Assembly (NCBI GenBank): GCA_018241025.1
Contig: JAFEEQ010000012.1
Coordinates: 62,001 to 126,000 of the forward strand
Source: Pseudomonadota bacterium
GTDB lineage: Bacteria > Pseudomonadota > Alphaproteobacteria > Micropepsales > Micropepsaceae
Direction: 5' to 3'
Length of the DNA stretch: 64,000 nucleotides
The notes beneath the pieces are model-generated. The model was not told where the DNA came from, made no database searches, and saw only the letters and a list, made by a program, of their open reading frames with translations. The position numbers were made by a program, and so were the translations under genes. Below are positions 39,209 to 48,537 of this stretch, in pieces. The stretch's first letter is position 1. Each line of letters opens with the position of its first letter.

Positions 39209-40543
39209 TCAGCTGTTTTCTGCGAGCACCTGGCCGGCCAAATAAAGCGAACCGCAAATCAGGATGCGCGGCGGCGGCTCCTTGGCGTGAGCACGCGACC
39301 ACGCCTGGAGCTGGAGCATGGCGTCTTCCAGATCCTCCGCCGGGGCGGCGTCGAGCCCCGCCGCGCGCGCCATGTCGTAGAGCGCTCCAGCGCCAAGACT
39401 CGCAGGCTCGCCGGGTATGTTCACCGTCACAACGTGGCGCGCGAGCCCGCGAAACGCCTGGAGGTACCCGACAGCATCCTTGGTCTTCAACATGCCGCAG
39501 ATAAGATAGAGCGGGCGGTCGGCCAGATCTTCGAGATCGGCAACAGCCCGCGATACCGCCGCCGCACAATGCGGATTGTGACCGCCGTCGAGCCAGATCT
39601 CCGAGCCTTTCGGTGCGGCGGCGATCAATGGGCCGCGCGACAGGCGCTGCAAACGCGCCGGCCAGTCCACGCTGCGCAAACCCGTCTCGATGGCCGCATC
39701 CGTGCCCCAGTTGCGGCCCGAGTAGCGTAGCGCCGCAATGGCGACCGCCGCGTTCTCGATCTGATGACGCCCGATCAGTTTGGGCAGCGGCAGGTCGAGA
39801 AGTCCGTGCTCGTCCTGATAGACCATGCGGCCATGTTCCTGATGGGCCGAAAAGTCCTGCCCGAAGACATAGGCCGGAGCGCTCAGGCGATCGGCATGCG
39901 AGAGGATAACCTCGAGCGGGCCATCCTGCTGCGGACCCACGATCAACGGCACGCCGCGCTTGATGATGCCGGCCTTTTCCGCCGCTATGCCGCGAATGTC
40001 GCTACCGAGAAAATCCTGATGGTCGAGATCGACCGGCTGAATCACCGTCACGGCCGGCTTATCGATCACGTTGGTCGCGTCGTAGCGGCCGCCGAGGCCG
40101 ACTTCGAGCACAAGCGCGTCGGCCGGGTGACGCGAGAAGGCGAGGAACATCGCGGTATTGGTGATCTCGAAATAGGTGATCGGCTCGCCGGCATTGACCC
40201 GCTCGACCTCTTCGAGGGTCGCGACCAGCTCGTCTTCCGATATCAGCTCGCCGGCGATCCGGATGCGCTCGTGAAAGCGCACCAGATGAGGCGAGATGTG
40301 CATGTGCACCTTCAGGCCCTGGGCCTCCAGCATGGCGCGCGAGAAAGCGCAGACGGAGCCTTTGCCGTTGGTGCCGGCGACATGGATGGTCGGCGGCATC
40401 CTGAGCTGCGGATCGCCGAGCCGATGCAGCAGCCGCAGGATGCGGTCGAGCGCGAGGTCGATCTTCTTGGGATGCAACGCCAGCATGCGTTGCAGGATGG
40501 CTGTGCTTCTGGTGTCGTCCGGCTGGGTCTGCGCGCCGCTCAT
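39209..40543 (-). CDS. folC: Bifunctional folylpolyglutamate/dihydrofolate synthase
   Basis: Adds glutamate to dihydropteroate and to reduced folates using ATP. The 444-residue Mur-ligase-like protein has the P-loop [13 protein letters not shown] (residues about 55-67), the omega-loop region [15 protein letters not shown], and the second signature [14 protein letters not shown] with the magnesium-binding glutamate. The C-terminal domain contains [14 protein letters not shown]. It is the last gene of a minus-strand run trpF-trpB-trpA-accD-folC; its start overlaps the accD stop by 4 bases, implying translational coupling, as seen in many alphaproteobacteria. Confidence 0.96.
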   Translation of the reverse strand: MSGAQTQPDDTRSTAILQRMLALHPKKIDLALDRILRLLHRLGDPQLRMPPTIHVAGTNGKGSVCAFSRAMLEAQGLKVHMHISPHLVRFHERIRIAGELISEDELVATLEEVERVNAGEPITYFEITNTAMFLAFSRHPADALVLEVGLGGRYDATNVIDKPAVTVIQPVDLDHQDFLGSDIRGIAAEKAGIIKRGVPLIVGPQQDGPLEVILSHADRLSAPAYVFGQDFSAHQEHGRMVYQDEHGLLDLPLPKLIGRHQIENAAVAIAALRYSGRNWGTDAAIETGLRSVDWPARLQRLSRGPLIAAAPKGSEIWLDGGHNPHCAAAVSRAVADLEDLADRPLYLICGMLKTKDAVGYLQAFRGLARHVVTVNIPGEPASLGAGALYDMARAAGLDAAPAEDLEDAMLQLQAWSRAHAKEPPPRILICGSLYLAGQVLAENS

Positions 40544-41484
40544 TCCGCTGCGTTCGAAGCTCCCGGGGGAACGCGCGTCGCAGTGGCATTGACGACGGTC
40601 TGGACCGGCGTCGTGCGCGCGCGCGGCCTGGCCCGGCGCATCATGAGATGGACGACCTTGGAAAGCTCCGTGCGCAGCTCGTGGCGGTGCACGACCATGT
40701 CGATCATGCCGTGCTCGAGCAGGTATTCGGCACGCTGATACCCCTCAGGGAGGCGCTCGCGAATGGTGTTGGCAATGACGCGCGGACCGGCAAAGCCGAT
40801 ACGGGCGCCCGGCTCGCCGATCTGGACATCGCCGAGCATGGCGTAGGATGCGCTGACACCGCCATAGGTCGGATCGGTCAGCACGACGGTATAGGGCAAG
40901 CCGGCCTCATGCAGGCGATCGACCATGATGGTGACGCGCGGCATCTGCATCAGCGACATAATGCCTTCCTGCATGCGCGCACCGCCGGAGGACACGAAGA
41001 GGATGAAGGGACGCTTCTCCTCGACCGCGACTTCCATCGCCTGCACGATGCCTTCGCCGACACCCATCGAGAGCGACCCGCCGAAAAAATCGAAGGGCTG
41101 GACGGCGATCAGAACCGGGAGGCCTTCGAGCGTGCCGCGCGCCGCGGTCAGCGCCTCGTTGCGCGAGGTCTTGCCGCGCGCGGCCTTCATCTCGTCGCTG
41201 TAGCGCTTCTCGCCGCGGAACTTGAGCGGGTCGAACGGCACTTCGGGATAGGGCAGCTCTTCATAGGAGCCCTGGTCGAATATCGCGTTGAAGCGGTCCG
41301 CCGGGCCGATGCGCATATGCTCGCCGCATTGCGGGCAGACGAATTGTGCCAGCGCGAGGTCGCGGTGGAAGATCATCTCTCCGCAGGCGGAGCATTTCTT
41401 CCAGAGGTTTTCCGGCGTCTCGGAGCTGCGCGACGCCATCAGGCTCTTGATGCGCGGGCGGACGAAATTCGCGATCCAGTTCAT
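40540..41484 (-). CDS. accD: Acetyl-CoA carboxylase carboxyltransferase subunit beta
   Basis: Beta subunit of the carboxyltransferase that makes malonyl-CoA for fatty acid synthesis. The 314-residue protein has the N-terminal zinc ribbon with two CxxC pairs (KCSACGEM and VCPQCGEH, about residues 31-57), and the crotonase-like core with [16 protein letters not shown] and [16 protein letters not shown]. The C-terminal 30 residues ([18 protein letters not shown] onward) are a low-complexity tail beyond the fold. It lies between trpA (4 bases upstream) and folC (4-base overlap downstream). Confidence 0.97.
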   Translation of the reverse strand: MNWIANFVRPRIKSLMASRSSETPENLWKKCSACGEMIFHRDLALAQFVCPQCGEHMRIGPADRFNAIFDQGSYEELPYPEVPFDPLKFRGEKRYSDEMKAARGKTSRNEALTAARGTLEGLPVLIAVQPFDFFGGSLSMGVGEGIVQAMEVAVEEKRPFILFVSSGGARMQEGIMSLMQMPRVTIMVDRLHEAGLPYTVVLTDPTYGGVSASYAMLGDVQIGEPGARIGFAGPRVIANTIRERLPEGYQRAEYLLEHGMIDMVVHRHELRTELSKVVHLMMRRARPRARTTPVQTVVNATATRVPPGASNAAE

Positions 41485-41488
41485 GGCC

Positions 41489-42319
41489 CTAACCTAGCAC
41501 GGATTCCCGTTTCGCCGCATGCACGGATTTCGCCAGCGCGGCGCAGAATTCGATCACGTCGCCCACCAAATCCGCAGCTTTCGTGCCTGCGCCGGCCTCG
41601 ACTTTCGCCACAATCGAGGAGCCCACGACCGCGCCGTCTGCGAAGCGGGCGATGTCGCCCGCCTGCTCCGGGGTCTTGATCCCAAAGCCGACGACGCAGG
41701 GCAACCGGGTTTGTGCCTTTATGGTTGCCAGCGCCTTGCGGACCGCGGCCTCGTCATAGCTTTTCACGCCGGTAATGCCCGCCACCGAGGCATAGTAGAG
41801 ATAGCCGCTGGCGCCATCGAGGACCACCTTGAGGCGCTCGGCATCGGTGGTCGGCGCGAGGAAGCGGATGATGTCGATCTCGTGCGCGGCGGCCGGCAGG
41901 CGCAGGACTTCGTCTTCTTCCGCCGGCACATCGACCACGAGCAGGCCGTCGACCCCCGCTTCTGCGGCATCCTTCATGAAGCGGGCCGTGCCATAGGCAT
42001 GGATCGGGTTGTAGGCGCCCATCAGAACGACCGGCGTCCTGGTGTCGGCCTTGCGGAAGCGGCGCACGAGATCGAGCAGCTTGATCAGCGTCATGCCGGC
42101 GGCGAGCGCCCGCAGATAGGAGGCCTGATTGGTCGGACCGTCCGCCATCGGATCGGAGAACGGAATTCCGAGCTCGATGATGTCGGCACCAGCAGCGGGC
42201 AGCTTCGAGAGGATGGCGAAGGAGGTTTCGAAATCGGGATCGCCGCCGGTAACGAAGGGCACGAAGGCGGCGCGGCCCTCCTTCTTCAGTGCGGCGAAAG
42301 TCGCGGCGATGCGGCTCAT
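41489..42319 (-). CDS. trpA: Tryptophan synthase alpha subunit
   Basis: Cleaves indole-3-glycerol phosphate to indole and glyceraldehyde 3-phosphate. The 276-residue TIM-barrel protein carries the catalytic glutamate and aspartate in [17 protein letters not shown] (about residues 46-62) and the phosphate-binding GFGIKTPEQ and GAVVGSSIV regions. Its start overlaps the trpB stop by 4 bases, consistent with the alpha-beta complex. It precedes accD by 4 bases. Confidence 0.97.
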   Translation of the reverse strand: MSRIAATFAALKKEGRAAFVPFVTGGDPDFETSFAILSKLPAAGADIIELGIPFSDPMADGPTNQASYLRALAAGMTLIKLLDLVRRFRKADTRTPVVLMGAYNPIHAYGTARFMKDAAEAGVDGLLVVDVPAEEDEVLRLPAAAHEIDIIRFLAPTTDAERLKVVLDGASGYLYYASVAGITGVKSYDEAAVRKALATIKAQTRLPCVVGFGIKTPEQAGDIARFADGAVVGSSIVAKVEAGAGTKAADLVGDVIEFCAALAKSVHAAKRESVLG

Positions 42320-43527
42320 ATCGTCTCTCCGAGCGCGGCCGCGGCCGAGAACACATCCTTGTCGCCGCGCCCCGACAGGCAGACCGCGACCAGCTTGTCC
42401 TTCGCCATCTGCGGTACGACGCGCATCACATGGGCGATAGCGTGCGCCGATTCGAGCGCCGGGATGATGCCTTCGAGTTTCGACAGCTGAACGAAGGCTT
42501 CAAGCGCCTCCTTGTCCGTCGCCGAGAAGTAGCGGACGCGTCCCTGATCCTTGAGCCAGGAATGCTCCGGCCCGACGCCGGGATAGTCGAGGCCCGCCGA
42601 GATCGAATGGGCTTCGAGAATCTGCCCGTCGCGATCCTGCAGCAGATAGGAGCGTGCGCCGTGGAGCACGCCGGGCGAGCCCTTGGTCAGGGTCGCGGCG
42701 TGGCGTTCGGTATCGATGCCCTCACCCGACGCTTCGACGCCGTGAATCTCGACCGAAGGATCGTCGAGGAAGGGGTGGAACATGCCGATGGCGTTGGAAC
42801 CGCCGCCGACACAGGCGACGACGAGATCGGGCAGTCGCGCCTCGATCTCCTGCATCTGGAGACGCGTCTCCGCGCCGATCACGGTCTGGAAGTCGCGCAC
42901 CATCCCCGGATAAGGATGCGGGCCGGCGGCCGAACCGATGATGTAGAAGGTGTCATAGGGGTTCGTGACCCAATCGCGCAGCGCCTCGTTCATCGCATCT
43001 TTCAAAGTGCGCGAGCCGGATTTCACGGCGCGCACTTCTGCGCCCAGCAGGCGCATGCGGAAGACGTTCGGCTTCTGCCGCTCGATATCGACTTCGCCCA
43101 TATAAATAACGCATGGCAGGCCGAAGCGGGCACAGACCGTGGCGGTCGCGACGCCGTGCTGGCCGGCGCCTGTCTCGGCGATGATGCGCGTCTTGCCCAT
43201 GCGGCGCGCGAGCAGGATCTGACCGAGGCAATTGTTGATCTTGTGTGCGCCGGTGTGATTGAGATCTTCGCGCTTCAGATAGATTTTCGCGCCGCCGAGA
43301 TGCTCGGTCAGGCGCTCGGCAAAATAGAGCGGGCTCTCGCGGCCGACATAGTTCTTGAGCAGGCCCGATAGCTCGGCGGCAAAGGCGGGGTCCGTCTTCG
43401 CCTCTTCATAGGCTTTCTCCAGCGCCATGACATTGGGCATCAGGGTTTCGGCGACAAAGCGTCCGCCATAAGCACCGAAATGGCCGCGGACATCCGGACC
43501 GGTGCGGAAGGAATTGCTCAGACTCAT
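42316..43527 (-). CDS. trpB: Tryptophan synthase beta subunit
   Basis: PLP enzyme that joins indole and serine to make tryptophan. The 403-residue protein has the cofactor lysine in [15 protein letters not shown] (about residues 88-102), the TGAGQHG carboxylate loop, and the glycine-rich phosphate site [12 protein letters not shown] (about 235-246). It starts at 43527, overlapping the trpF stop by 4 bases, and couples onward to trpA. There is no trp leader peptide or attenuator visible in the window; upstream genes of the pathway (trpE, trpGDC) are elsewhere. Confidence 0.98.
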   Translation of the reverse strand: MSLSNSFRTGPDVRGHFGAYGGRFVAETLMPNVMALEKAYEEAKTDPAFAAELSGLLKNYVGRESPLYFAERLTEHLGGAKIYLKREDLNHTGAHKINNCLGQILLARRMGKTRIIAETGAGQHGVATATVCARFGLPCVIYMGEVDIERQKPNVFRMRLLGAEVRAVKSGSRTLKDAMNEALRDWVTNPYDTFYIIGSAAGPHPYPGMVRDFQTVIGAETRLQMQEIEARLPDLVVACVGGGSNAIGMFHPFLDDPSVEIHGVEASGEGIDTERHAATLTKGSPGVLHGARSYLLQDRDGQILEAHSISAGLDYPGVGPEHSWLKDQGRVRYFSATDKEALEAFVQLSKLEGIIPALESAHAIAHVMRVVPQMAKDKLVAVCLSGRGDKDVFSAAAALGETI

Positions 43528-44189
43528 GAACGGGCCTCGCTGGCATGCTGCGCGGCCTTGGCGGCGGCGGTAAACGCGGTGATCAATGCAGGGCTCTTGC
43601 GCCCCGGTTCGGTCTCCACGCCGGAGGATACATCGACTCCGGGTGCATCTGTCATCGCGATGGCGCGCGACACGTTTTCGGGATTGAGACCGCCAGCCAG
43701 CAGCCAGGGCCGTGCGAAGCGGTGCCCCGAAAGCACGCGCCAGTCGAAGGCGACGCCATGGCCGCCGGCATTGGCAGCGCCTTGGGGCGGCCGGGCATCG
43801 AACAGATACATCGCGGCGACCGCGTCGTAAGCCGTCACGCCGGCAAGATCCGCTGCATCGGCCACGCCGAAAACCTTGATCGCCGGACGTCCGAAACGGG
43901 CGGACAACTCTTCGACCCGCGCCGGCGTTTCCCGGCCGTGAAACTGGAGATAGTCCGGCGCCGTCATCCTGACGATCGCCGCGGCTTGGTCGTCGGTAGG
44001 ATCGACCATCAGCGCGACCTGGCGGACGCGACCGCGCATGCGGGCGGCCAGCGCCGCGGCGCGATCGAGATCGACGAAGCGCAGGCTCGAGGGATGATAG
44101 TTCAGGCCGACAAAATCGGCGCCGGCCGAAAGCGCCGCGTCGACCGCGTCGGGCGTGGTGATGCCGCAGATTTTGACCAGAACCGCCAT
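43524..44189 (-). CDS. trpF: Phosphoribosylanthranilate isomerase
   Basis: Amadori rearrangement step of tryptophan synthesis. From ATG 44189 the protein is 221 residues. It begins with the conserved [12 protein letters not shown] (catalytic cysteine C8), has LQFHGRETP in the middle and [13 protein letters not shown] near the end, which includes the phosphate-binding region. The frame is open 14 codons further upstream, but MAVLVKICG is the conserved beginning. It is 57 bases downstream of pyrF and overlaps trpB by 4 bases. Confidence 0.96.
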   Translation of the reverse strand: MAVLVKICGITTPDAVDAALSAGADFVGLNYHPSSLRFVDLDRAAALAARMRGRVRQVALMVDPTDDQAAAIVRMTAPDYLQFHGRETPARVEELSARFGRPAIKVFGVADAADLAGVTAYDAVAAMYLFDARPPQGAANAGGHGVAFDWRVLSGHRFARPWLLAGGLNPENVSRAIAMTDAPGVDVSSGVETEPGRKSPALITAFTAAAKAAQHASEARS

Positions 44190-44246
44190 GGGGTCGGGCT
44201 TATGGCCTGCCCGGGTCCTGCGATCAAGCAAGGGTAAATCGGACGC

Positions 44247-44966
44247 TTAAGAGGCCGGTTCGAGCGCCAGCTCTGCGGCAATCGCGCGCGCGGCGGTGGC
44301 GGGATCGGCGGCGCCTGTGATCGGACGGCCGATGACCAGGATATCGGCCCCGGCCTTGTGGGCTTCGGCCGGTGTCATCACCCGGCGCTGATCGCCGATG
44401 TCGCTGCCGGCCGGGCGGATGCCGGGGACAACAAGCATGAAATCAGGGCCGCAGGCCTGACGCAGAAGCGCGATCTCATGGGCGGAGCAAACCACACCGT
44501 CGAGGCCCGCGCCTTGTGTCAACTTCGCGAGGCGCACCACCTGCTCAGAGGCCGGATGATGCTGACCGACCGTTTCGAGCACCGCATCGTCCAGGCTCGT
44601 CAGGACGGTCACGGCGAGAACCTTGATTTGCGGGTCGACCGCACGGGCCGCCTTGGCGGCCTCTCTCAGCATCGCCTCGCCGCCGGAGGCGTGAACGTTG
44701 AACATCGCCGCGCCCAGCTTGGCGATCTCACGCGACGCTGCCGCGACCGTATTTGGGATGTCATGGAATTTCGTGTCGGTAAAGACCGGCAAACCGATTT
44801 TGACGACTTCACGCACACCGTCGGGACCGTTCGCGGTGAGGAATTCGAACCCCACTTTGAGGCCACCAACATAATGCTTTACGGCATTTGCGATTTCGAG
44901 CGCCTTATTCAGATCGGGCGTATCGAGAGCGACGAAGACGGGGTTGCGGAATCGGCGCGCGGTCAT
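44247..44966 (-). CDS. pyrF: Orotidine 5'-phosphate decarboxylase
   Basis: Last step of UMP synthesis. The 239-residue protein from ATG 44966 begins with PVFVALDTPDLNKAL and has the catalytic charge network D-x-K-x2-D in VFTDTKFHDIPNTV (about residues 64-77). Near the C terminus, VVPGIRPAGSDIGDQRRVMTP and DILVIGRPIT form the phosphate site. The upstream in-frame 15 codons are unlikely to be translated. It sits between ihfB and trpF, on the same strand, a typical alphaproteobacterial order. Confidence 0.97.
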   Translation of the reverse strand: MTARRFRNPVFVALDTPDLNKALEIANAVKHYVGGLKVGFEFLTANGPDGVREVVKIGLPVFTDTKFHDIPNTVAAASREIAKLGAAMFNVHASGGEAMLREAAKAARAVDPQIKVLAVTVLTSLDDAVLETVGQHHPASEQVVRLAKLTQGAGLDGVVCSAHEIALLRQACGPDFMLVVPGIRPAGSDIGDQRRVMTPAEAHKAGADILVIGRPITGAADPATAARAIAAELALEPAS

Positions 44967-45063
44967 CGAAGGCGGGTGATAGTCAGCACCGGCGACAATG
45001 ACAAGTCCCAAGCGATCTGCTTGAAGCGCCTGCGCAATTTCGATCAGAGGACGATGTAGGCAG

Positions 45064-45354
45064 CTAGCTGTCGCTGCCGTTGTTCAGGCGCTCGCGCAAT
45101 TCCTTGCCCGTGCGAAAGAACGGCGCGCGCTTTTCTTCAACGGAGACGGGTTCTCCCGTGCGTGGATTTCGCCCCTGGCGCGCAGGTCTCACCTTTACGG
45201 AAAAGGCGCCAAACCCGCGAAGTTCCACGCGATGACCTTCTGCAAGGGCCTTCGTGATCTCGTCCAGCATCGTCGAAACGATGCGCTCCACATCCCGATG
45301 ATAGAGATGCGGATAACGAGCGGTGAGCCTTGCAACCAGTTCCGACTTGATCAT
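45064..45354 (-). CDS. ihfB: Integration host factor subunit beta
   Basis: DNA-bending nucleoid protein; forms a heterodimer with IhfA. From ATG 45354 it is 96 residues, preceded by AGGGG; the longer open frame is noncoding upstream. The family signature [18 protein letters not shown] spans about residues 47-64, with the intercalating proline in RNPRTGE. In many alphaproteobacteria ihfB is close to rpsA; here a histidine kinase, a TfoX-like and a VOC gene lie between them. Confidence 0.96.
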   Translation of the reverse strand: MIKSELVARLTARYPHLYHRDVERIVSTMLDEITKALAEGHRVELRGFGAFSVKVRPARQGRNPRTGEPVSVEEKRAPFFRTGKELRERLNNGSDS

Positions 45355-45616
45355 CCCCTGCCCCTGAGGGAAACGCCGAAAGCAGACTCCCCCGCCCGGC
45401 GTGTTAACTTTGGCAATTCTGCGACAGTCCGTCAATCGAACCTACTGAAATGCCAGCATTATTTTGGCAACAGGTGAAAGTTCCCGCAGGGGGGCCGATT
45501 CACCGGAGCCTAGGCAACCGCAAAAGGGTCTGCCGAGCCCGGCTTCGAAACCCCAAATGGCCGCCGGAATGCGGTTGCTCCGGCCCCGCGGCGGAATAAT
45601 TCCCTATGGGAATGGT

Positions 45617-47311
45617 CTAGCCGGCCTGATGGACCGCCACAGGCGGGCTGATCGGGAGGAAGACAGACACGGTGGTGCCCTGCCCTTCGACGCTGGCGAT
45701 CCGGAACCGGCCGCCGTGGAGTTCGGCCAATCCCCTGACAAGAGCCAGGCCAAGCCCCGTTCCGCCGGCCTGACCCGAGTGGCGAGCCAGCTGGGTGAAG
45801 GGATTGCCCAGACGCTCGATCTCGGAGGCTGGAATCCCGACCCCGGTGTCCGTCACCGCAAGCCGGCACAGCGCACCCTCGTCCGCTAGGGTGACGCTGA
45901 CCTGGCCACCGCGCGGAGTGAACTTGATGGCATTGGACAGCAGGTTGAGCAGGATCTGTTTGAACGCCCGGCGATCGGCACTGACCCGGCGCGGAGCGGT
46001 CTCCAGGCCGACCTCGAGTGCGACGCCGCCAGCTGCCGCGCGCTCTGCCATCAATTGCAGGCACTCGGCGACCAGCGCGGAGGGATCGAGGCGTTCGCGG
46101 TTGAGCTCGAGCTTGCCGGCCTCGATCTTCGACATGTCGAGAATATCGCTGATCAGGTCGAGGAGATGGGTGCCGGCGCTATTGATCAGCCCGGCATATT
46201 CGCGATAGCGCCCATCCCCGACCGGGCCGAACATTTCGCCGGAGATGATCTCCGAGAAGCCGAGCACGGCGTTCAGCGGCGTGCGCAGCTCGTGACTCAT
46301 ATTGGCGAGAAAGGACGACTTGGTCTGGCTGGCGCGCTCGGCGACTTCCTTGGCGACCAAAGCCTCCTCGCGTGAGGCCTCGGCGCGCTTTGCGGCAATC
46401 GCAAGGCTTTGTTCCAGCTTGCGCCGCTCTTCGAGCGCCGCGCCGCACAGGATGATCGTGAAGCCGATGACGCTGTAATAGAGCTGGATCATCGCGACGC
46501 GGGCCGGGAGCGAGTGGGTCACCAGCGATGCGGACGGATGGTCGAAGATCACCATTCCGAAGGAGAAGCCGAGCGCGATCGCAAGGCCGATCGCCCCGCC
46601 CGCGAATCCGCGCCGAAAGGTCAGCAGGATGAGAACCGGGACATAGAGGAAGCTGAGCGTCCAGGACGGAAACATCACGCAGATCGATCCGACGGCCGCA
46701 ACCGCGGCAAGGAGCGTGATGCTGTGCAGACGCTTCCCGGGCGAGAACATCCCGGCAATCGATGACGGCCTCACGCACATAAGGAACGGCAGGAGCAGAC
46801 TGAGCCCCAATGCATCGGCGCCGAACCAGGTGAGCATCGACGCCAATACCGGCAAGCCGAGCGTCAGGTTCAAAGTTGCGGCCGCGATTGCCGACGACGC
46901 CGTGCAGGCCGCGACGAGCAGGCCATAGAACGTCAGCAGCACTTCGCTGTTCGAGAAGTTGCGGTCGAAGCCGAGACGGCGGAGCGGCCATGCGATCGTC
47001 AACATCTCGACGATATTGGCCGCGGCGAGTCCGACGCCGCGCACCGGGGCATCGCCCGCCACGATGTCCGCCGCCAGCAGTGCGAGGAAGGCCGTGCCGA
47101 GAATATCGCGCCACATGCGCCGCGGCGTCTTGAGCAGACAGGCGACGACGAAGGCGTTGCTGACCCAGATCGTCGATACGCGACCGGTATGCGCGATCAG
47201 CGCGATGCAACACCAGGCCGAAGCGAACACCGCGAGGGCGAGCACGACCAGGAAGACCGGCGCGGGGCGCGGTCCGGCAGAAGCGCGCGGCAGGAAGGTC
47301 GCGGCAGTCAC
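45617..47311 (-). CDS. MASE1-domain sensor histidine kinase
   Basis: Membrane sensor kinase of unknown signal. From GTG 47311 it is 564 residues; the frame is open upstream to 47509, but that part overlaps the TfoX-like gene and is Arg-rich noncoding sequence. The N-terminal MASE1-type region has about eight membrane helices (residues about 15-285). A short coiled coil leads to the HisKA domain with ANMSHELRTPLNAVLGFSEI, then HATPase with LLNLLSNAIKFTPRGG, DTGVGIPASE and GTGLGLALVRG. No response regulator is adjacent, so its partner is encoded elsewhere. Confidence 0.88.
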   Translation of the reverse strand: MTAATFLPRASAGPRPAPVFLVVLALAVFASAWCCIALIAHTGRVSTIWVSNAFVVACLLKTPRRMWRDILGTAFLALLAADIVAGDAPVRGVGLAAANIVEMLTIAWPLRRLGFDRNFSNSEVLLTFYGLLVAACTASSAIAAATLNLTLGLPVLASMLTWFGADALGLSLLLPFLMCVRPSSIAGMFSPGKRLHSITLLAAVAAVGSICVMFPSWTLSFLYVPVLILLTFRRGFAGGAIGLAIALGFSFGMVIFDHPSASLVTHSLPARVAMIQLYYSVIGFTIILCGAALEERRKLEQSLAIAAKRAEASREEALVAKEVAERASQTKSSFLANMSHELRTPLNAVLGFSEIISGEMFGPVGDGRYREYAGLINSAGTHLLDLISDILDMSKIEAGKLELNRERLDPSALVAECLQLMAERAAAGGVALEVGLETAPRRVSADRRAFKQILLNLLSNAIKFTPRGGQVSVTLADEGALCRLAVTDTGVGIPASEIERLGNPFTQLARHSGQAGGTGLGLALVRGLAELHGGRFRIASVEGQGTTVSVFLPISPPVAVHQAG

Positions 47312-47366
47312 ATTCGCCCCAGTTCGACAGCCGGGACAAAGTAGGGGAACCGGCGATAACGACCGG

Positions 47367-47750
47367 TTAAGTCGGCGCTCTCCTGCGCCGCGCCTTAGTT
47401 TGTTTTTTCCCGGAATCGGCCGATTTGCTCCCCGCCTGCGACGCCGCCAGCGCAAGCCAATGGCCAAGCTTACGACGGTCGGCGAGCATGGCGTCCGGCA
47501 CGACCACATAGGTCTTACTCACCGGCGCACCCGGTTCGTATTGCAGCGGTTTGGCGCCCTTCAGCTTCAAGAGTTCGGCGTGGGCATCGCCCGAGAGCTT
47601 CACCGCAAGCCCGACATCCGACAGCGACACGCACATCTTGTCGTTCGCGTAGACGCCAATACCGCCGAACATCGGGCGAAACCGCCACACGACATCGGCC
47701 GGCATGGCCGCTTCCATCTTCTTTTGCAGTTCGGCCGGAACATGCGCCAT
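47367..47750 (-). CDS. TfoX/Sxy N-terminal domain protein
   Basis: A 127-residue protein made of the TfoX N-terminal domain: RFRPMFGGIGVYANDKMCVSL and LAVKLSGDAHAELL match the family, followed by TYVVVPDAMLADRRKLGHWL and a basic C-terminal tail (KKQTKARRRR). Full Sxy/TfoX proteins regulate competence, but stand-alone N-terminal domains are widespread and uncharacterised, so a competence role should not be assumed. It is transcribed with the VOC gene just upstream (11 bases away) and the kinase downstream. Confidence 0.85.
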   Translation of the reverse strand: MAHVPAELQKKMEAAMPADVVWRFRPMFGGIGVYANDKMCVSLSDVGLAVKLSGDAHAELLKLKGAKPLQYEPGAPVSKTYVVVPDAMLADRRKLGHWLALAASQAGSKSADSGKKQTKARRRRAPT

Positions 47751-47761
47751 GGCGAGCCTGC

Positions 47762-48169
47762 CTAGTTCGCGGTCCAGGCGGCGACTTCGACGCCGTCAGG
47801 ATCGGTGAAGTGGAAGCGGCGCCCGCCGGGAAATGCGAAGATCGGCTTCGTGACCGTGCCGCCTGCCGCCACCACGCGTGTCAGCGTCGCTTCGAGATCA
47901 TCGACATAGAACACCATCAGCGGGCCGCCTGGTTTCGGCATGCCATCCGTCGTGAGGCCGCCGCCGACGCGGCCATCGTCGAAGCTGGCATAACCGGGGC
48001 CATAATCGGTGAAATGCCAGCCGAACACCGCGCCGTAGAACGCCTTGCTGCGCGCCAGGTCGTGAACGGTGAACTCGATATAGTCGGGCTTGGCCGGCGG
48101 CTCGGCCCGCGCACCGCAGCTGATGACGGTCGCCAGCACAAAACCGATGAGTGCCGATCCGAATTTCAT
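47762..48169 (-). CDS. VOC-family protein with signal peptide
   Basis: Vicinal-oxygen-chelate fold protein of 135 residues from ATG 48169. The core has YIEFTVHDLARSKAFYGAVFGW (about residues 30-51) and FHFTDPDGVEVAAW at the end, typical of glyoxalase/bleomycin-resistance relatives. Unusually it begins with an export signal (MKFGSALIGFVLATVISCGARA); VISC fits a lipobox loosely, so it may be a lipoprotein or periplasmic. The ligand and reaction are unknown. The frame is open further upstream, but the signal peptide decides the start. Confidence 0.8.
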   Translation of the reverse strand: MKFGSALIGFVLATVISCGARAEPPAKPDYIEFTVHDLARSKAFYGAVFGWHFTDYGPGYASFDDGRVGGGLTTDGMPKPGGPLMVFYVDDLEATLTRVVAAGGTVTKPIFAFPGGRRFHFTDPDGVEVAAWTAN

Positions 48170-48451
48170 GACTGTCTCCCTCCAATGGACAAAGAGACTA
48201 AACGGACCCTGTTGCCAGCCTTCTGTCAGTAGGATGGCACGAGAACGGCCGGAGAACATTTTTCGCTGACACAATCTCCACTGACGGAATGAGAAAAATG
48301 AAATTCTCTTCCATATCAATATGTTACAAGGATTTGCGCAATATAATTGTTTTCGACTTCCTCACGCATTTCCCTCTTCATTGCGGATTTCGGCAACACG
48401 ATGACGCGCATCATACGCCGGCTACGGAAGGTGTCGGATAAGGAATCGGCC
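48170..48451. other. Intergenic region between rpsA terminator and VOC gene
   Basis: AT-richer stretch with no ORF I can support on either strand; it must contain the promoter of the minus-strand VOC/TfoX/kinase run. Together with the terminator it forms a 368-base gap. Confidence 0.4.
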
Positions 48452-48482
48452 AAAAGAAAAAGGCGCGCATCGCTGCGCGCCT
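48452..48482 (-). terminator. Intrinsic terminator of rpsA
   Basis: Read on the minus strand: stem AGGCGCGCA/TGCGCGCCT (9 bp) with loop GCGA, followed by TTTTTCTTTT. This is a canonical Rho-independent terminator 55 bases after the rpsA stop. Confidence 0.9.
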
Positions 48483-48496
48483 CGATCTTTGGACAG

Positions 48497-48519
48497 ATGG
48501 CCGGCCCAGGGCCGGCCAT
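48497..48519. repeat. 23-bp palindrome after rpsA
   Basis: ATGGCCGGCCC and GGGCCGGCCAT are exact complements around one central base. It sits between the rpsA stop and its terminator and resembles the ATGGGCGG-type palindromes of the repeat at 12741-12843. Confidence 0.7.
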
Positions 48520-48537
48520 GACCCGAGGGTCTCGACC

